Source of the DNA: Paenibacillus polymyxa M1
Lineage (GTDB): Bacteria; Bacillota; Bacilli; Paenibacillales; Paenibacillaceae
Reading direction: 5' to 3'
Length of the DNA stretch: 64,000 nt
NCBI RefSeq assembly: GCF_000237325.1
Contig: NC_017542.1
Location: forward strand, 611,001 to 675,000
Made by a program: the position numbers and the translations under genes. This document shows, piece by piece, positions 1 to 10,961 of this stretch; position 1 is the stretch's first letter, and each line of letters starts with the position of its first letter. The notes under the pieces are model-generated. The model saw nothing but the letters and a program-made list of their open reading frames with translations. It searched no databases and had not been told where the DNA came from.

Positions 1-637
1 CTCTGCCGAGCGGAATATCATTTTTTGCCTGTTCAAGTAAATGATCTAGTTCAGAGCCAAATAACTCATCGTATGCCGGCGTTACGATTGTTCCCGGACT
101 AAGGATGTTTATACGAATTTCGGTCCCTCTCATATCAAGAATCCAGCTGCGGACGAGCTGTCTGATCGCTGCCTTGGATGCACCATAGATACTAAAAGCT
201 GGCATCCCCGTCGAGCCAGCAGTGGATCCCGTTAGAATAATCGAACCTCTTTTATTTGGAAACAAAGCTAATGCCTTTTGTACTGTAAAGATGGTTCCTT
301 TCACGTTGACATCGAAAGTCTTGTAGTATTGTGCTTCTGTAATTTCTCCTAATGGAAGAAATGACCCTAGTCCGGCATTTGCAAAGAGAATGTCCAAGTG
401 TCCCTTTTCTCGCTTAACTGTTTCGAATAAAATATCTAGATCTTCCGATTTAGATATGTCACCTCGGACACCTGTAACATTCTTTCCGATCTGCTTTACT
501 GCTTCATCCAGTTCACGTTGTCTGCGTCCCGTGATAAAAACGTAAGCCCCTTCTTTTACGAACTGTTGTGCCGACGCGAGACCGATGCCGCTTGTACCTC
601 CGGTTACAACTGCTACCTTCCCGTCAAATTTCCCCAT
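1..637 (-). CDS. SDR family NAD(P)-dependent oxidoreductase, C-terminus cut by window edge
   Basis: About 212 residues are visible and no stop occurs before position 1, so the C-terminus lies outside the window. The cofactor motif TGGTSGIG is at residues 12-19, ANAG follows near residue 90, and the catalytic pattern is S (LTGSTAG) and YGASK near residue 150. These are the hallmarks of a classical short-chain dehydrogenase with a Rossmann fold. The ATG at 637 is preceded by AAAGGAGTG. The substrate cannot be read from the sequence. The gene stands alone; its neighbour at 813-1295 is a broken gene on the same strand. Confidence 0.9.
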   Translation of the reverse strand, partial: MGKFDGKVAVVTGGTSGIGLASAQQFVKEGAYVFITGRRQRELDEAVKQIGKNVTGVRGDISKSEDLDILFETVKREKGHLDILFANAGLGSFLPLGEITEAQYYKTFDVNVKGTIFTVQKALALFPNKRGSIILTGSTAGSTGMPAFSIYGASKAAIRQLVRSWILDMRGTEIRINILSPGTIVTPAYDELFGSELDHLLEQAKNDIPLGR

Positions 638-812
638 TCTATTACACTCCTTTTATAATGATTTATATGGTATAGGATGCTCTGTCTGCTTCATGAACCT
701 CCTATGAACGATAGTATGGGGGAAAAGTTACAAGAAAAACAGTACCCACTTTTTTGTGATATAGTCACCAAAAAGTGATAATTGAGGCGGCACAAGCGTT
801 TGTTTTTACAGC

Positions 813-1295
813 CTAACAGATGGAAGTGAGCTCCATTAAGTTTGAGATTGTATATGTGCTTTTAATTTCTGCCGGACTTATTTGTCCGGTTCTGTTGACC
901 CAACAGGTGTCAATGCCCGACTGAAGACCACCTTTGATATCCGTATTTAATGAATCTCCAATGACAAGTGCATCCTTTCTATTAAATTCTGAAATATGAC
1001 TTATGACGTAATTGAAAAATTCTTCCTTCGGTTTTTGATAACCAATGCTTTGCGAATCAAAGATATCCTCGAAAAACTTATATAGCCCAGACTGCTTCAA
1101 GCGTTTGATTTGCGTGTGAGTGATACCATTCGTGATTACGAACATACGATGGGTCTTTGATAAGCGATGACAGACATCCATTGCGCCTTCCATAAGCAAT
1201 TGGTTTCCATCTCCCAACAATTCTCTATACAAACCTCCCCATTCCAAGCCGACCACGATTTCCCCCATTCTCAACATTGTAAAAGAGGGCTCCAT
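813..1295 (-). pseudogene. HAD-superfamily hydrolase (YfnB/YjjG-like), 5'-truncated
   Basis: The 160-residue frame matches, as far as I recall, the C-terminal two thirds of YfnB/YjjG-type nucleotidases. It has motif II (FVITNG), the conserved lysine region (GYQKPKEEFF) and the metal-binding motif (VIGDSLNTDIKGG). The N-terminal DxD nucleophile motif, normally within the first 15 residues, is absent. A TAA lies two codons upstream of the ATG and a TAG follows ten codons further out. Without the catalytic aspartates the product should be inactive as a phosphatase. The break lies about 40 bp from a 16-bp repeat (1335-1350), which suggests a rearrangement removed the 5' part. Confidence 0.7.
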
Positions 1296-1334
1296 TAATT
1301 ACTCACCACATGATACCACGTATTTGAACTATCC

Positions 1335-1350
1335 TGCCCGTTAGCTTAAC
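1335..1350. repeat. 16-bp repeat, copy 1
   Basis: TGCCCGTTAGCTTAAC occurs here and again, identical and in the same orientation, at 6365-6380. Both copies are intergenic. This one sits just upstream of a truncated gene, consistent with the end of a lost mobile element, but no transposase remains nearby. Confidence 0.6.
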
Positions 1351-1465
1351 GTCGCGGTTCAGTCTACAGTTTTCAGCAGGCGACCGTAGGATGCTGCTAT
1401 GAAGGATCTGGAGATGAGACGGAGGGACTTGAGACCATTAAGGCATCTACCTTGTACTTGTTGCC

Positions 1466-1579
1466 TCAATTATTTTCTTCTACCAAATCTTCTACCGAAA
1501 TACGGATATCTGTAATACCTGACGGAACCCTATTTATTGTTGGACAGGCTATAGGAGCTTTGTAAAACCCATCAAAACT
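1466..1579 (-). pseudogene. Possible gene tail, origin unknown
   Basis: Reading on the minus strand from 1579 there are 37 open codons ending in TGA at 1466-1468, with no start codon and a TAG directly upstream. The composition (ITDIRISVEDLVEENN at the end) looks protein-like rather than random. I do not recognise the family. It lies between the truncated HAD gene and a tRNA fragment, so it may be the remnant of an inserted element. This is a weak call. Confidence 0.25.
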
Positions 1580-1586
1580 CTATTTC

Positions 1587-1634
1587 AACGCACTCGTAAT
1601 ACGTAGGTCGGGGGTTCAATTCCCTTCACCAGCA
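1587..1634 (+). tRNA. tRNA-Thr 3' half (fragment)
   Basis: The sequence contains an anticodon loop CTCGTAA (anticodon CGT, Thr), a T-arm with loop TTCAATT, the acceptor strand CACCAGC at 1627-1633 and discriminator A at 1634. The matching 5' half (acceptor, D-arm) is missing upstream. A 3' tRNA half without its 5' half is the usual footprint of integration at a tRNA gene followed by decay. It cannot be a functional tRNA. Confidence 0.6.
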
Positions 1635-1653
1635 TCTTATAAAACTCAAGCAC

Positions 1654-1692
1654 AGCGGGGCTTCCAAGCTTTTTGGGGGTCGCGCTTTTTTT
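1654..1692 (+). terminator. Possible terminator behind the tRNA fragment
   Basis: Interrupted stem AGCG...CGCT with an inner CCAA/TTGG hairpin, followed by seven T. The pairing is weak; the T-run is the main support. Confidence 0.35.
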
Positions 1693-1829
1693 GTGATTTT
1701 GGACAATCTTCTACCATTTTTCTAACCTTTAGTCTAGTAAAGGTGGGGCTGTTTTCACATTTTCGGGAACATGCAGTCCTGAAACCAAAGCTGTTTTTTT
1801 AAATCTTATTGCAAAGGTGTGGATGACTA

Positions 1830-1952
1830 ATGTTGAAAAAAACGGTACTGCTGATTATCGCGGCTAGCTTTTTGTTGTTTATTATAACTGTTCCAGATCA
1901 AGCCTTTTACCACCATAGTATCCAGCCTCAGGTTACCATTGGAGGAGCTTAA
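1830..1952 (+). CDS. 40-residue membrane or secreted peptide
   Basis: ATG at 1830 follows AAAGGTGTGG with normal spacing and the frame ends in TAA at 1950-1952, directly before a strong terminator. The peptide starts with MLKKT, continues with about 17 hydrophobic residues (VLLIIAASFLLFIITV), then a short polar tail ending in TIGGA. This is the layout of a signal peptide plus short export product, or of a single-pass small membrane protein. Exported signalling peptides such as Phr pro-peptides share this plan, but no Rap-type receptor is adjacent, so that role is only a possibility. Confidence 0.55.
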   Translation: MLKKTVLLIIAASFLLFIITVPDQAFYHHSIQPQVTIGGA

Positions 1953-1965
1953 ACGTAAGCAAAGC

Positions 1966-2004
1966 AAATCCCCGCTAACCTGAACTGTTCGGCGGGGATT
2001 TTTG
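1966..2004 (+). terminator. Rho-independent terminator of the 40-residue peptide gene
   Basis: Perfect 10-bp stem AAATCCCCGC/GCGGGGATTT with a 16-nt loop, followed by a T-run. It begins 13 bp after the stop codon at 1952, which supports the small gene as a real transcription unit. Confidence 0.85.
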
Positions 2005-2256
2005 TTGAACAATCTAAGGACAGTGTATTGTACAGTACCCCTTGTACAAATTTATGATTCTCAGAAGTGATGAATTAATGTGTAATTAAAAGCAATGCTG
2101 CATTACAAATAATGTATACAAAATAAGCTGTCTGTTATGATTAATTGAATTGGCAGGTTAAGACAAAGTAACCATAGAGATCAGATAAATAGTCGAGGGG
2201 TGCGCTTCAATAATATGGTTATTTACCTGCTTATTAACCAAAAGAAAAAATAGGTA
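2005..2256. other. Intergenic stretch without a recognised gene
   Basis: The only structure seen is a short inverted repeat TTGTAC/GTACAA at 2028-2049. No open frame with a ribosome site was found on either strand. Confidence 0.5.
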
Positions 2257-3354
2257 CTAACTATAAGCCCTTCTCTTCTTCTTCCGAATTAGCATGGTCA
2301 GGAAAAGGAGGACAGGTAGAGCAATCTGAAAGATAGGCCAGATTTGAATCAAAGCAACATTAAGACCGAACCACAAAAATTCGGTTAACCTTGGGGAGAG
2401 AAACGTAAGGCCGTATATGATGATGCTTAGCAACAGTAACGCAGGCTTATATCTAAGAGGGGTTATTGTTTGAAGTCCAATGACGGCGCCAAACATAAAA
2501 CCAGTAGTTTTAACTCCGATTCCAATAAATAGAATCATCGAAAATAGGACATCAGCTCTCTCGAAGATTTTTGGTAGCTGAATAAGTTGTGTAACTTCAA
2601 ATAAGGGATAGGTGCTTGATGCTGCCCATTCCGGACCTAGAACTAGGATTGTTAGCTCATTCATTAAAATAAGGAACACAGCAGTGATCCAGTAAACAAT
2701 GACGATCGATCGCTTTAATTTACGTTTATCCGTGACAAGCTTGAACAACACAAGAAAAAGAATCGTCTGACCGAAGGGAAAAGACATGATCTCGGGAATA
2801 GCAGCCTTCACTACGGGAGTTAAACCGTTCTCCAATACAGGAAACAAAAACTCAAAGTGGATGAGTCCCGTAAAAGGAGTAAGCAAGAGTAAAGTGCTGT
2901 AACCAAAAAAAAGCAGAAGAAAAAATATATGACATAGAAGGAACCAGACTCTCGGCCCAAACCATGCCACATCGGCACAGGCAATTAATGCTATAAACGT
3001 AATAACTTCGGTAGGGGTTCTGTTCAGCAATGTCAATGCGCCGAGCTCACCCATGTCTCTGGCATTCCTGGAAGCTTCATAAGCAAAGTAACTGATGAAC
3101 AGAAGACCACCCAAACTACCAACCCATTTTCCCCAATAATGGCATAGGAGTTCATACAAATCTCGGTGTGGGTCAAGCTTATGCATGTATAAATACATGA
3201 TTAGCAGGACGAAGCCTGCAAGTGCACCGATCAGCATGGCTAGCCATGCATCCTGCTTGGCTTTAGCTCCCAATAGGAATAATGTTGTACTGCCAACCTG
3301 AAACAAGGAAAAGGCGATAGCTAACCCGGATACCCTGGTGACGGTTTCCCTCAT
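2257..3354 (-). CDS. GerAB-type spore germination permease (APC superfamily)
   Basis: 365 residues, almost entirely hydrophobic, with about ten membrane helices and an N-terminus (ETVTRVSGLAIAFSLFQVG) typical of endospore germination permeases. GerAB proteins form the membrane-embedded germinant-binding subunit of the receptor in the spore inner membrane. This is the third and last gene of an A-C-B operon, 29 bp after the gerC-like gene. The ATG at 3354 has AAGGG upstream with a slightly long spacer. The protein ends in a basic tail (RKKKRR). The germinant cannot be predicted from sequence. Confidence 0.92.
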   Translation of the reverse strand: MRETVTRVSGLAIAFSLFQVGSTTLFLLGAKAKQDAWLAMLIGALAGFVLLIMYLYMHKLDPHRDLYELLCHYWGKWVGSLGGLLFISYFAYEASRNARDMGELGALTLLNRTPTEVITFIALIACADVAWFGPRVWFLLCHIFFLLLFFGYSTLLLLTPFTGLIHFEFLFPVLENGLTPVVKAAIPEIMSFPFGQTILFLVLFKLVTDKRKLKRSIVIVYWITAVFLILMNELTILVLGPEWAASSTYPLFEVTQLIQLPKIFERADVLFSMILFIGIGVKTTGFMFGAVIGLQTITPLRYKPALLLLSIIIYGLTFLSPRLTEFLWFGLNVALIQIWPIFQIALPVLLFLTMLIRKKKRRAYS

Positions 3355-3383
3355 ACTTTTTGAGTCCCTTCATACAAATTGGT

Positions 3384-4610
3384 TTAGGTTTGACTTCCGA
3401 TACGCTTTTGTAGGAGTCCAGGACGCTTAATCCGTGCATCCACTTGAATGTCCAGTTCTATCCTCTTGAATTCCTGCTCCCAGTCTTTTTTCACTGTCTT
3501 CCACTCTTTTGGGAACCTCCGGTGAATCCGGTCAGCGAAACCAGTTGCATCTACCCCAAGTTCCTGAAGTCTAGCCCAGCCCTCATTTATCGTACTGGTC
3601 ACTTCTTTTGCAATCTCTTCTTCCAAATCATGTATGGTCTTCGTCTTGGAAATATCCTTAGTGCATGTTGTTTCACTTAAAGTCCCGTTAATTTTCACTC
3701 CAACCTGCATAGTGTAATGAGAATTCGTTTTTCTGGGTGTAAGCTTTACATCAGCAGAGTTTACTAGCAGGGAAGAGTACATTTCCCTATTAGATTGTTC
3801 ACCGCATGGAAACGAAACTTCAGTATTGCTAACCTTTTGAGACAGATAAGATACTCCCAGACTCTCTTTCTTGTTGAGAAACCCTTTGAGCTTTCCTTTT
3901 TGGAACACCGCCAATTTAGTCAGTGCCAGCTTGAGCGGGGTTGAGGTTTTTTTGAAGACATCCAGACTCTCTGCTTCCTTCTCATCCTGATAGTCCCTTT
4001 CTCCAATCAACTCGGCGACTGGTACTCCAATAGATTTGGAATCCGAGTTCATACTTAATACGAACTCATAAACCCTAACTTTTGGAAACAACGATATCAT
4101 ATCGCTCTCTTTGTTGACCAATTCAGCCATAGCGGCGCCTTGAAGTTTTTCAGGCGGCAATAATTTCTTTATTAGATCGGATGCTAATCCGTCCGTTACA
4201 ATCATATTGACCATCTCCCTCGCTTCCGTATTACGAAGATAAAAATCGATTAAACGGTCCATTCCCTTCTCAGCCGCTCTTTTGCCGATATATACAACAC
4301 GATTATGTGCTACGTAAATTCGTCTTGATGTTTTTAAATTGCTGTACGATAACGCCTGATTATAGGTTTTGGACTTTACTGAGAATACATGGGATGCCGG
4401 TTGAGAAGACCCTCCCGTTCCTCCACCGGTACCACTTGCAAGGGCGGAGGGAACAATAATCTGATAGGACACCATCCACTGTCCGTCATCCATCATATCT
4501 ACTCCTGTAGCCGCAGTTACCCACAGCTCATTCAGTTCGACTCGGTTCCAGCAACCCGGCAAAATGAATAATATGACCAAGACCCAAATAAACCTGCCTA
4601 ATTGGGACAT
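3384..4610 (-). CDS. Ger(x)C family spore germination lipoprotein
   Basis: 408 residues. A signal peptide ends in the lipobox LPGC, so Cys20 should be lipidated, and it is followed by WNRVELNEL, the usual start of the GerAC fold. The C-terminal half (NEGWARLQELGVDATGFADR) matches the conserved GerAC C-domain. GerAC proteins are lipid-anchored on the outer face of the spore inner membrane and are required for receptor function. The gene is 12 bp downstream of the gerA-like gene. A Gly/Ser-rich insert near residues 61-70 (ASGTGGGTGGSSQ) is presumably a loop. Confidence 0.93.
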   Translation of the reverse strand: MSQLGRFIWVLVILFILPGCWNRVELNELWVTAATGVDMMDDGQWMVSYQIIVPSALASGTGGGTGGSSQPASHVFSVKSKTYNQALSYSNLKTSRRIYVAHNRVVYIGKRAAEKGMDRLIDFYLRNTEAREMVNMIVTDGLASDLIKKLLPPEKLQGAAMAELVNKESDMISLFPKVRVYEFVLSMNSDSKSIGVPVAELIGERDYQDEKEAESLDVFKKTSTPLKLALTKLAVFQKGKLKGFLNKKESLGVSYLSQKVSNTEVSFPCGEQSNREMYSSLLVNSADVKLTPRKTNSHYTMQVGVKINGTLSETTCTKDISKTKTIHDLEEEIAKEVTSTINEGWARLQELGVDATGFADRIHRRFPKEWKTVKKDWEQEFKRIELDIQVDARIKRPGLLQKRIGSQT

Positions 4611-4622
4611 ATCGATTCCTCC

Positions 4623-6239
4623 TTACGCCATGGGATCTCGGCCGTGTTCCCCTGCCTGTTCTGCAAATGATTCCTGTTCCGTTGCCTGCTTTACTGGATT
4701 GGAATCCCCAATCATTACAGGCCGCTTCTTCATCTTCCACCTAGGTACACGCACAAACAGGTCTTTCATATTGCTCTTATAGAAAGGTGCGAGCGGCATC
4801 ATATAAGGAACGCCAAACGAATTCACAGATACTAATCGAACGAGGATGGGAACCAAGACTGACAAAACGCCGTATAACCCCAATAAACCTGCCATTAGCA
4901 TAAGTACAAACCTGAGCAAACGAACAGACCCAGCCATATTGAATGCAGGTAACACAAAATTGCAGATGGCTGTGAATGATACCACAATGACCATAGCTGC
5001 GGAAACCAATCCCGCCTGAACGGCAGCTTGTCCAAGAACCAAAGCCCCAACGATAGAGATTGCAGGCCCTACGGCACGAGGCATTCGTACTCCTGCTTCG
5101 CGGATGACTTCGAAGGTGAGCTCCATTATCATTGCCTCAAGTAGGGCTGGCAATGGTGTGTTTTCTCTCTGTGCAGCTAAAGTGATGAGCATTGTTGTAG
5201 GCAGCATTTCCTGGTGAAACGTAGTTGTTGCAATAAAGAACGCGGGTAAAAGCAATGCCAAGAAAAAGGATGCCATCCGAACGATCCGAAGAAAAGATGC
5301 TAGATCATAACGTTGGTAGTAGTCCTCACTGGAAGAGATGAACCGAAAAAAGGTTACGGGAGCAATCAGTACAAATGGGGTCCCATCAACCAATATCGCT
5401 ACTTGCCCTTCAAGCAAGCTGCCTGCTACAGTATCCGGCCGCTCGGTGTTAACCATGGTTGGAAAGGGCGTCCATACCCCATCTTGAATAAATTCCTCGA
5501 TATATCCACTTTCGAGAATACTATCAGTGTTAATGGAATCTAATCGTTTGGAGATTTCCTTAACCACCTCTGGATCTGCAATGCCTCGAACATATGCTAC
5601 CGATACCTTCGTTTGCGTGTATGATCCGATAATTCGAGAATCAAAGTGGAGTTCAGTTGATTTGATCCTTCTCCGGAGGAGTGCGATATTGGTGGATATA
5701 TCCTCGGTAAACCCCTCTTTAGGGCCGCGAATTACTGTCTGCGATGTTGGCTCCTCAACCGCTCTTTTAGCCCCCCCGCCCATAGAAGCAGCAAAGGCCT
5801 TGGTGCTGCCTTCGACAAGGAGAACCACCTGTCCATAAAGAACGGCATCGATAAGTGCTTTCTCATTTTTAAGGCAAGTGATGCCCCCAATAGGAATACG
5901 ATCCATCAACCAACTTTCAACATTACGATCAGAGAGATCCCCATTTCGAATACCTGCAGTAAGTTCCTCCAGCAGTGTCGTTAAAATTTGCTGATCAATC
6001 AGGCCTTGAAGAAAACCTACAGCGAGAACCGGATTGCCCTGTTTATCATTCAAACAACGAAGAATGAAATCCGTGCTATGTCCTATTTCCTGCTTCAGCA
6101 GGATTATGTTGTCCTTAAGCGTAACACTCAGCTTTTCGGATAGCTCAGTCGATTTTTCGTCATTAACTGGTTCAGGGCTCGTGCCACTATTAGATCGTGA
6201 AGGCTGCTTAAATAGCCATTTTTTTAACTTGTCAACCAT
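4623..6239 (-). CDS. GerA family spore germination protein
   Basis: 538 residues with the family plan: a soluble N-terminal domain (roughly residues 45-280, including ILLRRRIKS and SILESGYIEEFIQD) and a C-terminal membrane domain with about five helices (residues 310-460) containing the conserved FIATTTFHQEMLP and RENTPLPALLEA segments. GerAA-type subunits oligomerise in the spore inner membrane and are thought to form the ion-conducting part of the receptor. First gene of the A-C-B operon. The ATG at 6239 is preceded by AGAAGGGAA. Expression would be expected in the forespore under SigG; I did not identify that promoter. Confidence 0.94.
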   Translation of the reverse strand: MVDKLKKWLFKQPSRSNSGTSPEPVNDEKSTELSEKLSVTLKDNIILLKQEIGHSTDFILRCLNDKQGNPVLAVGFLQGLIDQQILTTLLEELTAGIRNGDLSDRNVESWLMDRIPIGGITCLKNEKALIDAVLYGQVVLLVEGSTKAFAASMGGGAKRAVEEPTSQTVIRGPKEGFTEDISTNIALLRRRIKSTELHFDSRIIGSYTQTKVSVAYVRGIADPEVVKEISKRLDSINTDSILESGYIEEFIQDGVWTPFPTMVNTERPDTVAGSLLEGQVAILVDGTPFVLIAPVTFFRFISSSEDYYQRYDLASFLRIVRMASFFLALLLPAFFIATTTFHQEMLPTTMLITLAAQRENTPLPALLEAMIMELTFEVIREAGVRMPRAVGPAISIVGALVLGQAAVQAGLVSAAMVIVVSFTAICNFVLPAFNMAGSVRLLRFVLMLMAGLLGLYGVLSVLVPILVRLVSVNSFGVPYMMPLAPFYKSNMKDLFVRVPRWKMKKRPVMIGDSNPVKQATEQESFAEQAGEHGRDPMA

Positions 6240-6364
6240 AGCAATACAGTTCCCTTCTAGATAACGGTCAACTGTAATATGCTACTATTCCACAGTTTAT
6301 ATGTACTGTTCTTGTCAAAAGATGGTCGCATATCAATCCATTGCAGCTATGTTTATTGTGGAGA

Positions 6365-6380
6365 TGCCCGTTAGCTTAAC
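6365..6380. repeat. 16-bp repeat, copy 2
   Basis: Identical to 1335-1350 and in the same orientation. The two copies bracket about 5 kb that includes the small peptide gene and the ger operon. No transposase is found between or beside them. Confidence 0.6.
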
Positions 6381-6500
6381 AGTGTACTGGCAGTGCTTCT
6401 TTACTTCCAATTTACAGGGCGATGGGCTATTTATGTTCTATTTAAGGCAGATAAAAGACATCATCATCAGCTAACTCATCTACCTGACGTTCGTAAACTT

Positions 6501-7400
6501 CTAAATTAGCTGGGATGGTAGTTCTATGTCACGTAGATGACTGATATCTCTCATCGGTGGGCGTCCGAATAAGCGAGCGTATTCTCGGTTGAACTGAGAA
6601 GGGCTTTCGTAACCGACCTGAAATCCTGCCGTTGCAGCATCGTAGCCTTCCGTGAGCATCAGTCGACGTGCGCTCTGCAATCGAATGATCTTTTGATACT
6701 GAAGGGGGCTCATTCCCGTTACTCTTTTGAAGTGCTTGTGAAAGGTTGTTGGGTTCATGTTCACTTTTTTTGCTAACTCTTCAATGACTAGCTGTTCAGA
6801 ATAGTCACGATTGATTACATGTATTGCATTTGAAATACCTTGTGCATAGCTTCCGATCACGGCGAACTGCCTGAGTAACGCTCCTTGCTCTCCCTCCAGC
6901 ACACGATAAAATATCTCCCGGATGTAGAGTGGAGCTAGTATCTCGATATCCGTGGGTGAATCTAAAAGATTGACGAGGCGTAGAATCGCATCTAAAAGAA
7001 AGGAAGTGGACGGATTAACCAAAATGCCCCTTCCCGTGACTCCCTTTTTCTGCGAACTAGATTTCTTGCTTATATCTATAATGACATCAGGGCTAAGTGT
7101 TAATTGTAAACTTAGGTACGGCAACTGTGGAGAAGCATGAGTGATTTTCCCAATCACTGGTAGATGTACGGATGCAACCATATAACTGGACGAATCGCAC
7201 ATGAGGCTTTCCCCAACAAACGTGACAGTTTTAGAGCCTTGGGCAATTATGTAAAGAGAGGGCATGTTGAGGGTATGCGTCGGTTTCGACTCCGCGGATG
7301 CGCGCCTGAAACAAAGCTCTGGAATCGCTGTTTGGTGTAAACCATCCTTAGGCGTATGCCGTGCTATTTGCTTAGCTAACTCCGTAATGAGTTGGTTCAA
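6501..7400 (-). CDS. AraC family transcriptional regulator
   Basis: 299 residues. The N-terminal part (residues 20-170) resembles the AraC_N-type ligand domain (SLYIIAQGSKTVTFVGES), and the C-terminal 100 residues hold two helix-turn-helix units (VIEELAKKVNMNPTTFHKHF and AGFQVGYESPSQFNREYARL). The start is TTG at 7400 with GGTGA upstream. It is divergent from an SDR gene at 7564, the usual arrangement for a regulator and its target. Effector unknown. Confidence 0.92.
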   Translation of the reverse strand: MNQLITELAKQIARHTPKDGLHQTAIPELCFRRASAESKPTHTLNMPSLYIIAQGSKTVTFVGESLMCDSSSYMVASVHLPVIGKITHASPQLPYLSLQLTLSPDVIIDISKKSSSQKKGVTGRGILVNPSTSFLLDAILRLVNLLDSPTDIEILAPLYIREIFYRVLEGEQGALLRQFAVIGSYAQGISNAIHVINRDYSEQLVIEELAKKVNMNPTTFHKHFKRVTGMSPLQYQKIIRLQSARRLMLTEGYDAATAGFQVGYESPSQFNREYARLFGRPPMRDISHLRDIELPSQLI

Positions 7401-7563
7401 ACTTGTTCACCAATCCTTTTTCATTTAATCTGATATGAATATTGTAATTCAAACCGGACAGGAATAGGCAAGGAACGCGTATGAATCGTCTATCTGCTTT
7501 ATTTTGATATTTCTTATAATTCAAGGCGAAAGACAAATTTCCAGATGAAAGAAGGATTCGGAA

Positions 7564-8325
7564 ATGAGATTAATCCAGAATGCAACCCTGTCCGGAATCA
7601 AAGATAAAGTTGTTGTCATTACGGGTGCAAGCAGTGGGATTGGTGAAGCAACTACACTTTTACTGGCTGAGCATGGGGCAAAAGTCGTACTTGGGGCACG
7701 GCGACCTGAGCGCCTTGAAGCTCTTGCGGCCCGCATCGCGGAGGTTGGCGGTGAAGTCGTGTATGCTAGCACAGACGTCAGACGGCGGGAGGACGTAACC
7801 AAGCTCATCCATTTGGCATGTGAGCGATTCGGCACGATTGACGTTCTCGTGAATAATGCCGGCGTGATGCCGATTTCTCCCCTTGACGACTTGCGTGTTG
7901 AGGATTGGGAGGACATGATCGACGTCAACATTAAAGGTGTTTTGTACGGCATCGCCGCAGCACTGCCTGTCTTTCGCAAGCTGGGTTCCGGACATTTCGT
8001 CAACATTGCTTCTACAGCAGGACATAAAACTGTACCGCACCAGTCTGTTTATTCTGCCACGAAATTCGCTGTCCGCGCCATCTCTGAGGGTTTGCGACAG
8101 GAAGCCGGTGATAAGGTGCGGGTAACGATCATTTCACCCGGTTTGGTTCGGACGAATTTCGCTGAAGGTGTGACGAATCTGGAGGTGAGGGCCCGGCTCG
8201 AAGAGTCTCGTGACCAGTTCGCGTTGCCACCGGAGGCGATTGCCCGTGCCATTGCGTACGCGATTGAGCAGCCGGTTGACGTTGATGTGAATGAGATCGT
8301 AATTCGCCCCACATCTCAAGTGTAA
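7564..8325 (+). CDS. SDR family NAD(P)-dependent oxidoreductase
   Basis: 253 residues with the complete classical SDR signature: TGASSGIG near residues 20-27, LVNNAG near 97, NIASTAG near 145 and YSATK near 160, plus SPGLVRTNF. The proline-glycine motif and the arginines after the first beta-alpha unit (GARRPERL) suggest NADP(H) preference. Start ATG at 7564 has AAGAAGGAT upstream. It is likely controlled by the divergent AraC protein. The substrate is not evident; YciK/YdfG-type broad oxidoreductases look similar. Confidence 0.93.
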   Translation: MRLIQNATLSGIKDKVVVITGASSGIGEATTLLLAEHGAKVVLGARRPERLEALAARIAEVGGEVVYASTDVRRREDVTKLIHLACERFGTIDVLVNNAGVMPISPLDDLRVEDWEDMIDVNIKGVLYGIAAALPVFRKLGSGHFVNIASTAGHKTVPHQSVYSATKFAVRAISEGLRQEAGDKVRVTIISPGLVRTNFAEGVTNLEVRARLEESRDQFALPPEAIARAIAYAIEQPVDVDVNEIVIRPTSQV

Positions 8326-8411
8326 GGTATAAGGGGTATGATAAGTAAGCCAGTGCTTCAGCGAAAGTAATGTGGGCGCGATTACAAGAGCACTTAATCC
8401 CTGGACAGGAC

Positions 8412-8462
8412 AAAAAAAGCAGGCCAAACGAGCAAATGTACTCGTTGAGGCTTGCTTTTTTT
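8412..8462 (+). terminator. Rho-independent terminator after the SDR gene
   Basis: Stem GCAGGCC/GGCTTGC stacked on AACGAG/CTCGTT, flanked by A-rich and T-rich runs, so it can act on both strands. Confidence 0.85.
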
Positions 8463-8533
8463 GCTCCTATAGGAGCTGAGCAACCCACATAGAAACCGGC
8501 TGAATGACTTTTTAATTTATTTTCAAAAAGACA

Positions 8534-8562
8534 TTGAAATTTTTGTAACTACTAGTTATAAT
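8534..8562 (+). promoter_or_regulatory. SigA-type promoter of the frl operon
   Basis: TTGAAA (8534-8539), 17-bp spacer, TATAAT (8557-8562). Confidence 0.8.
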
Positions 8563-8566
8563 ACAA
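8543..8566. promoter_or_regulatory. Candidate FrlR operator
   Basis: An imperfect inverted repeat with TTGTA and TACAA ends overlaps the spacer and -10 of the frlC promoter. A related sequence sharing GTTATA at the -10 lies in front of frlB (10885-10904). Assignment to the GntR protein FrlR is inference from position. Confidence 0.45.
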
Positions 8567-8577
8567 GGCATAACAAT

Positions 8578-8591
8578 TAAAAGCGCTTACA
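8578..8591. promoter_or_regulatory. cre-like catabolite control site
   Basis: TAAAAGCGCTTACA differs at two of 14 positions from the palindrome TGAAAGCGCTTTCA. It lies just downstream of the predicted transcription start, where CcpA binding represses. This suggests glucose repression of fructoselysine use. Confidence 0.65.
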
Positions 8592-8609
8592 TGAGAGGGG
8601 GTGAAGCAG

Positions 8610-10800
<2,191 letters not shown>

Positions 10801-10863
10801 CCCGGATGAAATGAAGGGAGCGAACTCTAACATACTGATTTCCTTCAGATTTTACAAAAAGAG

Positions 10864-10904
10864 TTGTTTTAATTGTATTACCTGGTTATACTACTGTATA
10901 TAAC
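10864..10904 (+). promoter_or_regulatory. Internal promoter with operator before frlB
   Basis: TTGTTT (10864-10869), 17-bp spacer, TATACT (10887-10892). The inverted repeat GTTATA/TATAAC (10885-10904) covers the -10 and start site. It gives frlB-frlD-frlR their own start, probably under the same repressor as the frlC promoter. Confidence 0.6.
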
Positions 10905-10961
10905 AAATAAAATTGGATGATATTGGAGAGGAACCGCTCCAGTATTAGGGAGGGAACGTAA

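Noticed and set aside
8129..8488. Minus-strand open frames over the SDR gene end
   Set aside because: They are shadows of the coding strand with no domains or ribosome sites.
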